Shown: positions 26,827 to 39,317 of the stretch, piece by piece
How positions within the stretch are numbered: position 1 is the stretch's first letter
How the letters are laid out: the number at the start of each line of letters is the position of its first letter
Assembly: GCA_942491185.1 (NCBI GenBank)
Contig: CALOAB010000015.1
Coordinates: 124,001 to 188,000 of the forward strand
Length of the DNA: 64,000 bases
Direction: 5' to 3'
Source: SLRI01 sp942491185
GTDB taxonomy: Bacteria > Pseudomonadota > Alphaproteobacteria > Geminicoccales > Geminicoccaceae
Made by a program: the position numbers and the translations under genes
The notes under the pieces: model-generated
Database searches by the model: none
The model's input: only the letters and a program-made list of their open reading frames with translations
Told to the model about the DNA's origin: nothing

Positions 26827-27280
26827 TGACGCGTAAGTAAAAATCGTAGAAGCATTTAAATAAAAGGAAGATAAAATTTTAGTGAAGTTTGATTACTTTT
26901 TTCCGCTTATCGAGTCGACGAGGTCGAAAGCCGAGCGCCGTGGGGTCGAGCAAGCTGCGAAAAAGCGGTCACCGACGCGTCTCGGAGTGATCGCAGCCCG
27001 CGTGCGAGCCTGCTACGGTCGCCTGGGCAGCGCGCGAGAAACGACGCATTGCGGCTTGAGAGCCTGCCCGAGACGTTTATGAGGCACGTCATGAGCATGG
27101 CAGACAGCAGCTACGGAGAGTCGATCGGCTTTGGCGCATGGCCTGGCCGATGCCCAGGCATCGGCCAGCGCTCGGCCGGGCAAGAGCAGTCGATCGCACG
27201 CCGATGAAGAGCCTCGTCAACGTCGAGAACGGGCGCAATGAGATGCAACGGCGGCTGGGGCCATGCGGAAAGGTGCCACG
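26827..27280. other. Intergenic region: AT-rich island and a large palindrome, no gene
   Basis: The first part (about 26830-26905) is strikingly AT-rich for this genome. The rest is GC-rich, holds a 15-mer shared with the cheY 3' end (27057-27071) and a perfect inverted repeat (27144-27167). No ORF here has supporting features. Confidence 0.5.
27144..27167. repeat. Perfect 11-bp inverted repeat
   Basis: TGGCCGATGCC (27144-27154) and GGCATCGGCCA (27157-27167) are exact reverse complements separated by 2 bp. There is no T run on either side. It could be a dimeric regulator site for the DUF502 gene 114 bp downstream, or a cruciform/REP-like element. Confidence 0.6.
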
Positions 27281-28030
27281 GTGAGCGATAAACGCGGGCG
27301 ACGAAACCTGGCGAGTGGCGAGGCCGGCGACGGCGGACCGGCGCGGCCGGCGTCGCTGCTGGCCCGGCTGCGCACCTATCTCTTTGCCGGCATCGTGGTG
27401 ACCGCCCCGGTCAGCATCACCTTCCTGATCGTCTGGCAGATCCTCGGCTTTCTCGACAACACCGCGAGCCGGCTGATCCCGGCCCGTTACGATCCCGCCA
27501 ACTACCTCCCCTTCGGCGTGCCGGGCATCGGCATCCTGGTGATGCTGGTGCTCCTCATCCTGATCGGCTGGTTCGCCGCCGGCTTCGCCGGAAGGTGGCT
27601 GATGCGCATGGGCGAGCGGGTGCTCGACGCCATGCCCGTGGTTCGCACCATCTACGGCGGCTTGAAGCAGATCTTCGAGACCGTCCTGGCCGAGAGCTCC
27701 ACCTCGTTCCGCGAGGTCGTCCTGGTCGAATGGCCGCGACGTGGGCTTTGGGTCATCGGCTTCGTCACCGGCCCGACCATCGGCGAGATCGGCGACCGCT
27801 TCGACGGCGACTTCATCAACGTCTTCGTGCCGACCACGCCCAACCCGACCTCCGGCTTTCTCGCTTTCGTGCCGAGCCGCGACGTCATCCGCCTCGACAT
27901 GCCGGTCGAGGCCGGCATCAAGCTGGTGATCTCCGGCGGCATCATCTCGCCGGCATCGGTCTCCGACCAGCGTCGCGGCGGCGGCCCGCTCGCGGGTCAA
28001 CCGGCGCCCAGAGAGCCCACCGCCTCGTAA
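27281..28030 (+). CDS. DUF502-family inner-membrane protein
   Basis: About 249 residues. I prefer the GTG at 27281 (VSDKRGRRN, with AAAGG upstream) to the ATG at 27263. Two transmembrane helices (LFAGIVVTAPVSITFLIVWQ and GILVMLVLLILIGWF) are followed by the conserved cytoplasmic part with PVVRTIYGGLKQIFETV, VVLVEWPRRGLWVIGFVTG and VFVPTTPNPTSGFL, hallmark motifs of DUF502. Function is unknown; plant relatives are the COV (continuous vascular ring) proteins. Its last 34 bp overlap the 3' end of recG on the other strand, a common neighbour in alphaproteobacteria. Confidence 0.88.
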   Translation: MSDKRGRRNLASGEAGDGGPARPASLLARLRTYLFAGIVVTAPVSITFLIVWQILGFLDNTASRLIPARYDPANYLPFGVPGIGILVMLVLLILIGWFAAGFAGRWLMRMGERVLDAMPVVRTIYGGLKQIFETVLAESSTSFREVVLVEWPRRGLWVIGFVTGPTIGEIGDRFDGDFINVFVPTTPNPTSGFLAFVPSRDVIRLDMPVEAGIKLVISGGIISPASVSDQRRGGGPLAGQPAPREPTAS

Positions 28031-30243
28031 CGCTCGAAGAGGTGCAAGAGGACACGCCATGATCGGCCACGTGCACCATCCAGCGCCGCATTATCGGCGT
28101 CCAACCCGGCTACGACCTGCTGTGCCAGCGCTACGAGATCGCCATCGGTCGTAAGGTCGGCAAAGCGCAGCTCCGGCAGCCCGCTCTGCCTGGCGCCCAG
28201 CACCTCGCCGGGGCCACGCAACCGAAGATCCTCCTCGGCAAGCCGGAAACCGTCATTGGAGTCGCGCAAGATCTCGAGCCGGGCGCGGGCCATGGCGCCG
28301 AGCGGCGGATCATGGACGAGCAGACAGAATGATGGCCGGCTGCCGCGCCCGACCCGGCCGCGCAGCTGATGCAGCTGCGCCAGCCCGAAGCGCTCCGCCC
28401 CGTCGATGACGATGATCGTGGCCTCGGGCACGTCCACCCCCACCTCGATGACGGTGGTGGCCACGAGCAACCGTGTCTCGCCCGCAGCGAAAGCCTGCAT
28501 TGCGGCGGACTTGGCCGCCGTCTTGAGCCGCCCATGGACCAGCCCGACAACACCCCCGAAACGGTCCTGTAGCTCTGCGAACCGCGCTTCGGCAGCGTTC
28601 TCACCCTGATCACCATTGGCTGATGCGCCATCCGCCGGCTCAGTCTCGCCCGCCTCGATGCTCGGGCAGATCCAATAGACCTGCTCGCCTTGGGCAATGG
28701 CCGAGGCGATCCGCTCGATGACCTCGCCCAGCCGACGTCGCGGCACAGCGGCGGTCTGGATCGGCTGCCGCCCCGGCGGCTTCTCGTCGAGCCGCGAGGT
28801 GGCGACGTCGCCATAGGCGCTCAGCACGAGGCTGCGCGGGATCGGCGTCGCGGTCATCAAGAGCAGGTGGACGGCCTCACCCTTGCCGACCAGCTCCAGC
28901 CGCTGCGCCACGCCGAACCGATGCTGCTCGTCGATCACCGCAAGCGCCAGCCGGGCGAAGTCCACGCCAGCCTGAAAAAGTGCGTGCGTGCCAACAACGA
29001 TGCCGACCTCGCCCGCCGCCAACCGCTCCGCCAGCCGCCGCCGGCCGGCGGCACCGTCACCTCCCACCAGGAGCGCCACCTCCACGCCCAGCGGTGCCGC
29101 CAGTGCTGCCAGGCTCCGTGCATGCTGGCGGGCCAGCACCTCGGTCGGCGCCATGAGGGCTGCCTGATGGCCGGCATCGACAACCTTGAGCATGGCGAGC
29201 AAGGCCACCAGCGTCTTGCCGCTGCCGACATCGCCCATCAGCAGCCGCGCCATCGGCCGGGGCACAGCAAGGTCGGCATCGATCTCGGCCACGGAGCGCG
29301 CCTGCGCACCGGTCAAGCTGAACGGCAGCGACGCCACGAGCGCCGCGGCAAGTGGGCTCGGGCCACCGATCGCCGGTGCCGGGCGGTGCGCCCGCGATCG
29401 GCGCACCAGAGCAAGCGCAAGCTGCGTCGCGGTCAGCTCGTCGAGCGCCAGGCGCCGGCGCGCGCGCTCGACGGCGTCGTCAGCCGACTCTGCAGACTCG
29501 GGCAGTTCTGCGGACTCGGCAGATTCGGCGGCGTGAGGAAGCGCCGCATCCGGCGCGTCCGGCGCATCGCCGTGCAGCACGGCCAGCGCGTCGCGCCAAC
29601 CCGGCAGGTTATGGGCCTGCAGCAGCTCGGGCGCGTGCCACTCGTCGAGCACCGGCGCCTCGGCAAGCGCCGAGCCAATCAGCTTCCGCAAGCGGAGCGG
29701 GCCCAGCCCCTCGACCAGCCGATAGACGGTCGCGTCGCGGCCACCCTCGGTCGAGGGCTCCGGATGAACCAGCTGAAAGCGCTCGTTGAAGAGCTCGGGC
29801 CGGCCGATCAGGCGCACCGCCGCACCCACCGGAAAGCGCCGCTCGAGATAGGGTGCCTTGGCATTGAAGAAGACGAGATCGACCGGGACGCCACCGGCAC
29901 TGGCCGCGATTCGATAGGGTGCCCGGCCATGCGCCGGACGATGCGCACCGACGACCACCTCGAGCGCCACGAGCCGGCCCACATCGCCGGCGTCGAGCTG
30001 CCGCACCTCGAGAATGTCGCGGCGGCGGATCGGCGCCATCAGCAGGAGGTCGAGCACCCGCGGCTCCTCGCGGCCGAGCAGCCGGCCGCAGAGCCGGGCC
30101 ACCTTGGGCCCGACGCCGGGCAAGGTGCCGAGCGGCCGGAACAGCGCGAACAGCACCTCCGGCCTGACGCCGCCGTCCGCGGCTCGAGCCTGCGGCGTCC
30201 CGGCAGCTGGCGTTCGGGCACCGCCCTTGGCCGCCTCACCCAT
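27997..30243 (-). CDS. recG: ATP-dependent DNA helicase RecG
   Basis: A 748-residue branch-migrating helicase that rescues stalled replication forks. Start chosen at MGEAAKGGAR, as upstream in-frame sequence has no family character. The N-terminal wedge/OB domain covers about residues 40-230. The superfamily 2 motor has Walker A LLMGDVGSGKTLVAL, DEQH box AVIDEQHRFG, TATPIPRSL, and motif VI QLRGRVGRG. A low-complexity Ser/Ala/Glu/Asp insertion (SAESAELPESAES) sits between wedge and motor. It is divergent from sdhE-mfd and overlaps DUF502 tail to tail. Confidence 0.95.
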   Translation of the reverse strand: MGEAAKGGARTPAAGTPQARAADGGVRPEVLFALFRPLGTLPGVGPKVARLCGRLLGREEPRVLDLLLMAPIRRRDILEVRQLDAGDVGRLVALEVVVGAHRPAHGRAPYRIAASAGGVPVDLVFFNAKAPYLERRFPVGAAVRLIGRPELFNERFQLVHPEPSTEGGRDATVYRLVEGLGPLRLRKLIGSALAEAPVLDEWHAPELLQAHNLPGWRDALAVLHGDAPDAPDAALPHAAESAESAELPESAESADDAVERARRRLALDELTATQLALALVRRSRAHRPAPAIGGPSPLAAALVASLPFSLTGAQARSVAEIDADLAVPRPMARLLMGDVGSGKTLVALLAMLKVVDAGHQAALMAPTEVLARQHARSLAALAAPLGVEVALLVGGDGAAGRRRLAERLAAGEVGIVVGTHALFQAGVDFARLALAVIDEQHRFGVAQRLELVGKGEAVHLLLMTATPIPRSLVLSAYGDVATSRLDEKPPGRQPIQTAAVPRRRLGEVIERIASAIAQGEQVYWICPSIEAGETEPADGASANGDQGENAAEARFAELQDRFGGVVGLVHGRLKTAAKSAAMQAFAAGETRLLVATTVIEVGVDVPEATIIVIDGAERFGLAQLHQLRGRVGRGSRPSFCLLVHDPPLGAMARARLEILRDSNDGFRLAEEDLRLRGPGEVLGARQSGLPELRFADLTTDGDLVALAQQVVAGLDADNAALDGARGRSWRVLLHLFERYEAVGSLGAG

Positions 30244-30383
30244 ATCGACTACATCCCAAAGCGGCACGCACGTCCCGCCGTCTCGGCGTGGGCGCGCTCG
30301 CCATTGAAGATCGCGCCGCGCGCCGGCGCAAGCGTTGCAAGCAAGCGCCGCCCGATGGCGCAATAATGGGAGACGGTGCTGCC

Positions 30384-30643
30384 ATGAGCGAGAGCGAATC
30401 AGCGCGGCTGAAGCGCCTGGCGCATCAGAGCCGCTATCGCGGCTTCAAGGAGGTCGATCTGCATTTCGGCCAGTTCGCCGACCGCCATCTGGGCGGCCTC
30501 GACGGACCCGAGCTCGACCAGTACGAAGCGCTGCTCGACGAGGCCGACCACGATGTCTGGGCCTGGCTCAACGGCACCCGGCATGTTCCGGCCCGCCATG
30601 ACAACCGGGTGTTCAGGCTCCTCAAGGGCTACGAGCCCCAGCC

Positions 30644-30647
<4 letters not shown>
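30384..30647 (+). CDS. sdhE: Succinate dehydrogenase assembly factor (SdhE/SDHAF2 family)
   Basis: An 87-residue flavinylation chaperone that helps attach FAD to SdhA. The key motif is SRYRGFKEVDLHFGQFAD near residue 16, the alphaproteobacterial form of the RGxxE signature (RGFKE); the later EADHDVWAWLNG matches the family. Start at MSESESARLKRLAHQ; an ATG at 30366 is possible. The stop overlaps the mfd GTG start (GTGA), the usual sdhE-mfd coupling. Confidence 0.9.
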
Positions 30648-34174
<3,527 letters not shown>

Positions 34175-34248
34175 GCCGTGTCGCTTGACGAGCCGCGACG
34201 GCGCGGCCAGAATCGACCAGTCAGATCGACTAATCGAAAGTCCGACAG

Positions 34249-34494
34249 ATGCGCGAAGTGCAAGCCTCGGCTGCCAAGACTCACCTGCCGCAACTCCTCG
34301 ACGATGTGGAGCGGGGCGAGACGATCGTTATCACCCGCCATGGCCGGCGCATCGCACGGATCGTGCCTGAGGCAGACCGCCGGCGCGAGCAGACCGCAGC
34401 TGCGATGCGCGAGATCGAGCGCTTGCGGCAACGCATGCCAAAGCTGACCATCGAGGAGATCCTGGACGCACGTCACGAGGGCCACAAGTACTGA
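34249..34494 (+). CDS. Type II antitoxin, Phd/YefM family (second module)
   Basis: An 81-residue antitoxin with the same N-terminal pattern as the one near 17 kb (MREVQASAAKTHLPQLLDDVERGETIVITRHGRRIARIVP). The C-terminal helix LTIEEILDARHEGHKY should bind the toxin. Its TGA overlaps the toxin ATG (TGATG). Upstream, repeated ATCGAC elements (34212-34236) may be the operator, but no strong palindrome is visible. Confidence 0.9.
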   Translation: MREVQASAAKTHLPQLLDDVERGETIVITRHGRRIARIVPEADRRREQTAAAMREIERLRQRMPKLTIEEILDARHEGHKY

Positions 34495-34901
34495 TGCCTT
34501 TCGTGATCGACGCCTCGGTCACGGTTGCTTGGCTAATGCCAGACGAAGCGAACGACGTCGCTCGCATGGCCTTCGATCGACTGCTCGACGAGGTGGCGGT
34601 GGCGCCCACGCTCTGGTGGTACGAGGTGCGAAACGTCCTACTCATGAACGAGCGGCGAGGACGCATCACCTCGCAGGACCTCGTCGAGCTGCTTGCCGCG
34701 TTGGCTCAACTGCCAATCGTCCTGGACCAAGCGCCGGATGAGGCAGCGCTATTGTCGCTCGCAAGCACGTTTCGGCTAACAGTCTACGATGCCGCCTATA
34801 TCGAGCTCGCTCAGCGGCAAAACGTGCCGCTGGCATCACTCGACCGTCAGGTGCTGATAGCTGCGCGATCTTCTGGTGTCGCTTGCATCGGTGACGCCTA
34901 G
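34494..34901 (+). CDS. Type II toxin, PIN-domain ribonuclease (second module)
   Basis: A 135-residue VapC-type PIN nuclease. Catalytic acids are visible: Asp6 in MPFVIDASVTVAW, Glu in WWYEVRNVLL, Asp in YDAAYIELA and Asp in ASLDRQVL. It is coupled to the antitoxin by a one-base overlap. Its proline/tryptophan-rich early motif (WLMPDE) differs from the 17-kb toxin, so the two modules are not recent duplicates. A TAGCAG-type palindrome overlaps its stop codon. Confidence 0.9.
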   Translation: MPFVIDASVTVAWLMPDEANDVARMAFDRLLDEVAVAPTLWWYEVRNVLLMNERRGRITSQDLVELLAALAQLPIVLDQAPDEAALLSLASTFRLTVYDAAYIELAQRQNVPLASLDRQVLIAARSSGVACIGDA

Positions 34902-34911
34902 CAGCCTGCTA
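34899..34911. terminator. Short palindrome between convergent genes
   Basis: TAGCAG-C-CTGCTA (34899-34911) has perfect 6-bp arms and lies between the toxin stop and the convergent TRAP permease stop. It lacks a T run, so it could be a weak bidirectional terminator or a copy of the TAGCAGGCTG repeat seen elsewhere in the window. Confidence 0.35.
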
Positions 34912-34923
34912 GCGGCTCTCCCC

Positions 34924-36801
34924 TCACTCCCCAGGCGTGCGCTCCGCCGCCGCGACGGCCGGCGCCGCCGCCGGCTTGATGTAGAGCTGGCTCGCCACGG
35001 TGAGCGCCACCAGCAGGAGGCCGACCGTATCGGTCAGGATGCCGGGCTTGATCAGCACGAACGCTGCGGCGAGCAAGAGCACACGCTCCCACAGCCGGGC
35101 CGGGCCGAAGAAGAAGTAGCGGTGCAGGCCGGCGGCGAGGCAGGTCACGCCGATGGTCGCGGTGAGTGCTGTGAGCGCGATCCGCCACCATTCGCCCATC
35201 AACAGCAGCGACGGGCCGAAGATGAACATAAACGGGATGATGTAGCCGGTAAGCCCGAGCTTCACCGCCGCCCAGCTGCTCTCCATGAGCCCGGCCCGGC
35301 TGATCCCGTTCGCCGCATAGACCGCCATGGCGACCGGCGGTGTGATCGCCGAGAGGACCGCGAAATAGAGCACGAAGAGGTGGGCTGCCTCCACCTCGAC
35401 GCCGAGCCGCACCAGTGCCGGCACGAGCAGCGCCACCTGGACGATGTAGGCGGGCGTGGTCGGCAGCCCCATGCCGAGGATGATGCCGGCGACCATGGTG
35501 AGCACGAGTGCCGGCAGCAGCATGTTCTGCGACAGGACGAGCACGATATTGGTGAAGGCGAGGCCGAGCCCGGTCAGCGTGATGGTGCCGATGACGATGC
35601 CGGCACAGGCGCAGGCCAGCGCCACGACGATGGTGTTCCTGGCCCCGGCCTCCAGCGCTTCGATGATCACCATGGGCGTGAAGGTGCGGCGGGTCGAGGC
35701 CCTGAGCCAGGTCGTGGGGATCACCGAGGCGATCCCGCAGATCGCAGCATAAGCCGCGCTGTAGCCCGAGAGCAGGACACCGATGATGACCGCGAGCGGC
35801 AAGAAGAGATGGCCGCGCTCGACCAGCACCTCCTTGAGCCGCGGCAGGTCGGCCTTGGGCAGGCCGACGAGGCCGACCCGCCTGGCCTCGAAATGCACCG
35901 CCATGAAGACGGCCACGTAATAAAGCAGTGCCGGCAGCAGCGCGAAGGCGGCAACCGTCAGATACGAGGTGCCGAGAAACTCGGCCATGACGAAGGCGGC
36001 CGCCCCCATGATGGGCGGCATCAGCTGGCCGCCGGTCGACGCCACCGCCTCGACAGCACCAGCGAAGGCCGGCCGGTAGCCGGTGCGGCGCATCAAGGGG
36101 ATGGTGAAGGTGCCCGTGGTCATCACATTGGCCACCGCACTGCCCGAGACCGTGCCGAACAGCGAGCTGGTGATGATCGCCACCTTGGCCGGCCCGCCAG
36201 ACGTGTGCCCGGCCAGGGCGAGCGCAAAATCCATGAACAGCTTGCCGGCACCAGAGCGCTCGACGAAGGCGCCAAACAGGATGAACAGCATCACGTAAGT
36301 GGCTGAAACATAGAGCGGGATGCCGAAGATGCCTTCGGTCGTCAGATAGAGCTGGTCGAGCATGATGCCGACCGATTGGTTGCCCCAGGTCAGCCCGTAG
36401 AAGAGAAAGACGGCAGCCGTGATCGGCAGCGCCCAGCCGGTGGCGCGCCGCGTCGCCTCCATGATCAGGAGAATGAGGCTGATGCCGAAGACATAGTCCC
36501 AGAACTCGGGATCATCGACGTAGTACATCCGCGATGTGATGTAATCGAGGTGCCACATCGGGTAGAGCGCGGCTGCCACCGCGACCAGCAAGAGCGCCAG
36601 ATCGACGAGGCCGGGGCGCTCGGCGGTGCCGCGCCAGCCGGGCATCACCAGATAGGCCAGCGCCAGCGCAAAGGCCAAGTGCAGGCCGCGCATGACATAG
36701 GCGTCGGGCGGCCCGACAAACGCGACATAGAGCTGGAAGACCGACATCGACACGGCGACGGTCGTGATCGCCCAGCGGGTGATCGGTGCCGAAAGCTGCA
36801 T
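34924..36801 (-). CDS. TRAP transporter fused permease (TAXI type, 4TM+12TM)
   Basis: A 625-residue inner-membrane protein in which the small DctQ-like and large DctM-like subunits are joined, typical of TAXI systems. About 15-16 hydrophobic segments are visible. The DctM part begins near residue 130 and holds the conserved GAFVERSGAGKLFMDFALAL, KVAIITSSLFGTVSGSAVAN and LMPPIMGAAAFVMAEFLG stretches. It imports a carboxylate using an ion gradient and works with the TAXI binding protein encoded 117 bp upstream. The substrate is unknown. Confidence 0.92.
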   Translation of the reverse strand: MQLSAPITRWAITTVAVSMSVFQLYVAFVGPPDAYVMRGLHLAFALALAYLVMPGWRGTAERPGLVDLALLLVAVAAALYPMWHLDYITSRMYYVDDPEFWDYVFGISLILLIMEATRRATGWALPITAAVFLFYGLTWGNQSVGIMLDQLYLTTEGIFGIPLYVSATYVMLFILFGAFVERSGAGKLFMDFALALAGHTSGGPAKVAIITSSLFGTVSGSAVANVMTTGTFTIPLMRRTGYRPAFAGAVEAVASTGGQLMPPIMGAAAFVMAEFLGTSYLTVAAFALLPALLYYVAVFMAVHFEARRVGLVGLPKADLPRLKEVLVERGHLFLPLAVIIGVLLSGYSAAYAAICGIASVIPTTWLRASTRRTFTPMVIIEALEAGARNTIVVALACACAGIVIGTITLTGLGLAFTNIVLVLSQNMLLPALVLTMVAGIILGMGLPTTPAYIVQVALLVPALVRLGVEVEAAHLFVLYFAVLSAITPPVAMAVYAANGISRAGLMESSWAAVKLGLTGYIIPFMFIFGPSLLLMGEWWRIALTALTATIGVTCLAAGLHRYFFFGPARLWERVLLLAAAFVLIKPGILTDTVGLLLVALTVASQLYIKPAAAPAVAAAERTPGE

Positions 36802-36918
36802 GCGGCCTGGCCTTTCGGTCGATGCGAAGCGCGCGGTGCGACGGCACCGGCCCGCCTACCGGAGAGTCCCGGAAAAGCGGGCCGGCGCTTGTGCCCAGAG
36901 CGTCAGTTCAGCGGAGCG

Positions 36919-37860
36919 TCAGAGCGCCCCGTGCTCCTCGTAGAAACGCGTGGCACCCTCGTGCATCGGCACACCGGTGTCGGTCGCCATCACCTCGAGC
37001 GTGGTGTTGTCCATCGCCTTGGCGATGGCGACCAGGTCGGCCTTGTCGTTCACCATGCCGGAGAGGATCTTGTAGACGACGTCCGCATCGAGATCGCAGC
37101 GGGCGATGACGTGCGTGGCGTAGCCGATCACGTCGACATCCGCGTCCTGGCCCGGATAGCTGCCGGCCGGGATGGTCAGCTTGGCGTAGCCCGGATTGAG
37201 CTCGCGCATGGCGTCGAACTTGTCGTCGGGGATCTGGAGAAGATTGATGTCGCGGGCCGAGGCCAGATCCATGATCGCCGAGGCCGGCACCGTCGTGCCC
37301 AGCGTGAACATCTGGGCGTTGTTGTCCTTCATCAACGACACGGCGTCGGTGTAGGAGACGAAGCTGACCTGATCCATGTCGTCATAGGTCATGCCGAAGA
37401 CCTCGAACAGCTGCGAGCTGATCGCTTCGGCCGTGTTGCCCTTGGGCTGGATGGCGATCGCCTGGCCCTTGGCGTCCTCGATCGACTCGATGCCGGAATC
37501 GGCATTCACGACGATCTGGAAGTATTGCGGGTAGAGCGTGCCCACATTGCAGACGTTCTCCTGCACCGACTCGAAGGGTGCCCGGCCATTGACGCCGTCC
37601 ACGGTCGAGATCGAGTTGGCGAAGCCGATATCCGCCTTGCCCTCGGCAACGGCCCGGACATTGGCAATGCCGGCGCCCGGCAGGACCTGAACGCTGATGT
37701 CGTCCTTGGCCGCGATATTGGCGATGGCGCCGCCCAAGGGATACCACGAGCCGCCCTGCGGGCCGCTCATCAGCTTGACCTGCTGCGCCTCGGCAGCGCC
37801 AGCGAACGCCGCCAGCCCAGCGCCCACGACGAGCGCCGTCATCAAATGTCGCTTTGTCAT
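36919..37860 (-). CDS. TAXI-family TRAP transporter substrate-binding protein
   Basis: A 313-residue periplasmic binding protein with a Sec signal peptide (MTKRHLMTALVVG...EAQ, about 25 residues). The mature start VKLMSGPQGGSWYPLGGAIANI matches the TAXI (TRAP-associated extracytoplasmic immunogenic) family, as do AEGKADIGFANS and TDTGVPMHEGATRFYEEHG. First gene of a two-gene unit with the fused permease. TAXI proteins are known to bind glutamate, 2-oxoglutarate or related acids in some cases; the ligand is not predictable here. Confidence 0.92.
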   Translation of the reverse strand: MTKRHLMTALVVGAGLAAFAGAAEAQQVKLMSGPQGGSWYPLGGAIANIAAKDDISVQVLPGAGIANVRAVAEGKADIGFANSISTVDGVNGRAPFESVQENVCNVGTLYPQYFQIVVNADSGIESIEDAKGQAIAIQPKGNTAEAISSQLFEVFGMTYDDMDQVSFVSYTDAVSLMKDNNAQMFTLGTTVPASAIMDLASARDINLLQIPDDKFDAMRELNPGYAKLTIPAGSYPGQDADVDVIGYATHVIARCDLDADVVYKILSGMVNDKADLVAIAKAMDNTTLEVMATDTGVPMHEGATRFYEEHGAL

Positions 37861-38084
37861 TGTCGTCTCCCTGATCGACCTGTTCTCGAGAAGCGGACAA
37901 GGCGCCCGCGACCGCGATGGCCAAGGAAATCGCCCGAGCCGGCCTCGCGTGCAAGGCTTATCTCCACCTCGAGGCGCTCCGGCCTTGCATCAATCGGTGG
38001 ATTTCGGCACCAGAGGAGCCGAACGCGGCCTCATTCCCGCCAAAGCCAGCCGGCGCCACTCGCCAGCCAGCCGAAAGACCGTCC

Positions 38085-39029
38085 TTGACCGTCCTCTATT
38101 ATTCGCATCCCTCGGCGCACCGCCACGAGATGGGTCTCGGTCATCCCGAAGGGCCGCAGCGGATGGTCGCCATCGAGGCGATGCTGAAGGAGCGCCAGCC
38201 GGCCTTCCTGGAGCACCGCGAGGCGCCCAAAGCGACGCTCGAACAGATCGAGCGAGTCCACCCGCCCCCCTACCCGGCGCAGCTCATCGCCGCCGAGCCC
38301 ACGAGCGGCCACGTCCAGCTCGACCCCGACACCGCCATGTCGCCGGGCACCATCGAGGCAGCGCTCAGGGGCGCCGGTGCGGCCTGCGCCGCCGCCGACG
38401 CGCTGCTCGCCGGCGAGGCCAAGCGCGCCTTCATCGCCATGCGCCCACCCGGCCACCACGCCGAGCCCGACCAGGCCATGGGCTTCTGCTTTTTCGACAC
38501 GGTCGCCGTGGGTGCGATGCAGGCCCGCCACGCGCACGGGCTCGGCCGCATCGCCATCTTCGATTTCGACGTGCATCACGGCAACGGCACCCAGGCGGCC
38601 TTCTGGGACGATGCCGAGACGGTCTATCTCTCGACCCACCAGATGCCGCTCTACCCGGGCACCGGTGAGGCTACCGAATCCGGCACCTTCGGCAATATCG
38701 TCAATGCGCCCTGCCAGCCCGGCATGGGCTCCGCCGCGTGGCGCCAGCTCGTCTCCCGGCGCATCCTGCCGCGCATCGACGCGGCCAGGCCCAAGCTCTT
38801 GATGATCTCCGCCGGCTTCGACGCGCACCGCGACGACCCCTTGGCCCAGATGAACCTCACCGAGGAGGATTTCGCCTGGGCCACGAGCGAGATCGTCAGG
38901 CTCGCCAACCGCCATGCCGAGGGTCGGGTGATCTCGGTGCTCGAAGGCGGCTACGACCCACCGGCCCTGGCCCGCAGCGTCATGGCCCATCTCGAAGCGC
39001 TCGAGGCCAACCAGGGCGATGGCGGATGA
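38085..39029 (+). CDS. Histone-deacetylase-family (acetoin utilisation AcuC/APAH-like) hydrolase
   Basis: A zinc deacetylase of 314 residues if the TTG at 38085 is the start (TVLYYSHPSAHRHEMGLGHPE is where the family normally begins); the frame is open to 37917 without family-like sequence. Catalytic features: RPPGHHAEPDQAMGFCFF with the His-His pair, zinc ligands in FDFDVHHGNGTQ, and Asp in SAGFDAHRDDPLA. Bacterial members deacetylate polyamines or other small molecules. Its stop overlaps the xseB ATG. Confidence 0.9.
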   Translation: MTVLYYSHPSAHRHEMGLGHPEGPQRMVAIEAMLKERQPAFLEHREAPKATLEQIERVHPPPYPAQLIAAEPTSGHVQLDPDTAMSPGTIEAALRGAGAACAAADALLAGEAKRAFIAMRPPGHHAEPDQAMGFCFFDTVAVGAMQARHAHGLGRIAIFDFDVHHGNGTQAAFWDDAETVYLSTHQMPLYPGTGEATESGTFGNIVNAPCQPGMGSAAWRQLVSRRILPRIDAARPKLLMISAGFDAHRDDPLAQMNLTEEDFAWATSEIVRLANRHAEGRVISVLEGGYDPPALARSVMAHLEALEANQGDGG

Positions 39030-39307
39030 GCGAGCCGAACAACCCGAGCAGCATGAATGAGCCAAGCGACATGGCCGAGCTGAGCTTCGAGGCGGCGCTG
39101 GGCGAGCTGGAGGCGATCGTCCAGCGGCTCGAGCGCGGCCAGCTCGACCTCGAGGCCTCGATCGAGGCGTACGAGCGCGGCACCGCGCTCCGCCGGCACT
39201 GCGCCACCAAGCTCGAGGAAGCGCGCCTCAGGGTCGAGAAGATCACCTTCGACAAAGGCGGCGACAAGAACGGCAAGCCCAGGCTCGAGCCCGTCGACGA
39301 CGCATGA
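39026..39307 (+). CDS. xseB: Exodeoxyribonuclease VII small subunit
   Basis: A 93-residue small subunit of the ssDNA exonuclease XseAB. The core ELSFEAALGELEAIVQRLERGQLDLEASIEAYERG is the unmistakable XseB helical hairpin. The ATG at 39026 overlaps the previous stop (ATGA); downstream ATGs at 39053 and 39071 are possible starts. The order HDAC-xseB-ispA-dxs is conserved in alphaproteobacteria. Confidence 0.95.
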   Translation: MSEPNNPSSMNEPSDMAELSFEAALGELEAIVQRLERGQLDLEASIEAYERGTALRRHCATKLEEARLRVEKITFDKGGDKNGKPRLEPVDDA

Positions 39308-39317
39308 GGGCCGGCTA

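Noticed and set aside
34205..34248. Operator palindrome for the second toxin-antitoxin module
   Set aside because: Only short 4-bp arms (AGTC/GACT) and loosely repeated ATCGAC; too weak to annotate as a site.
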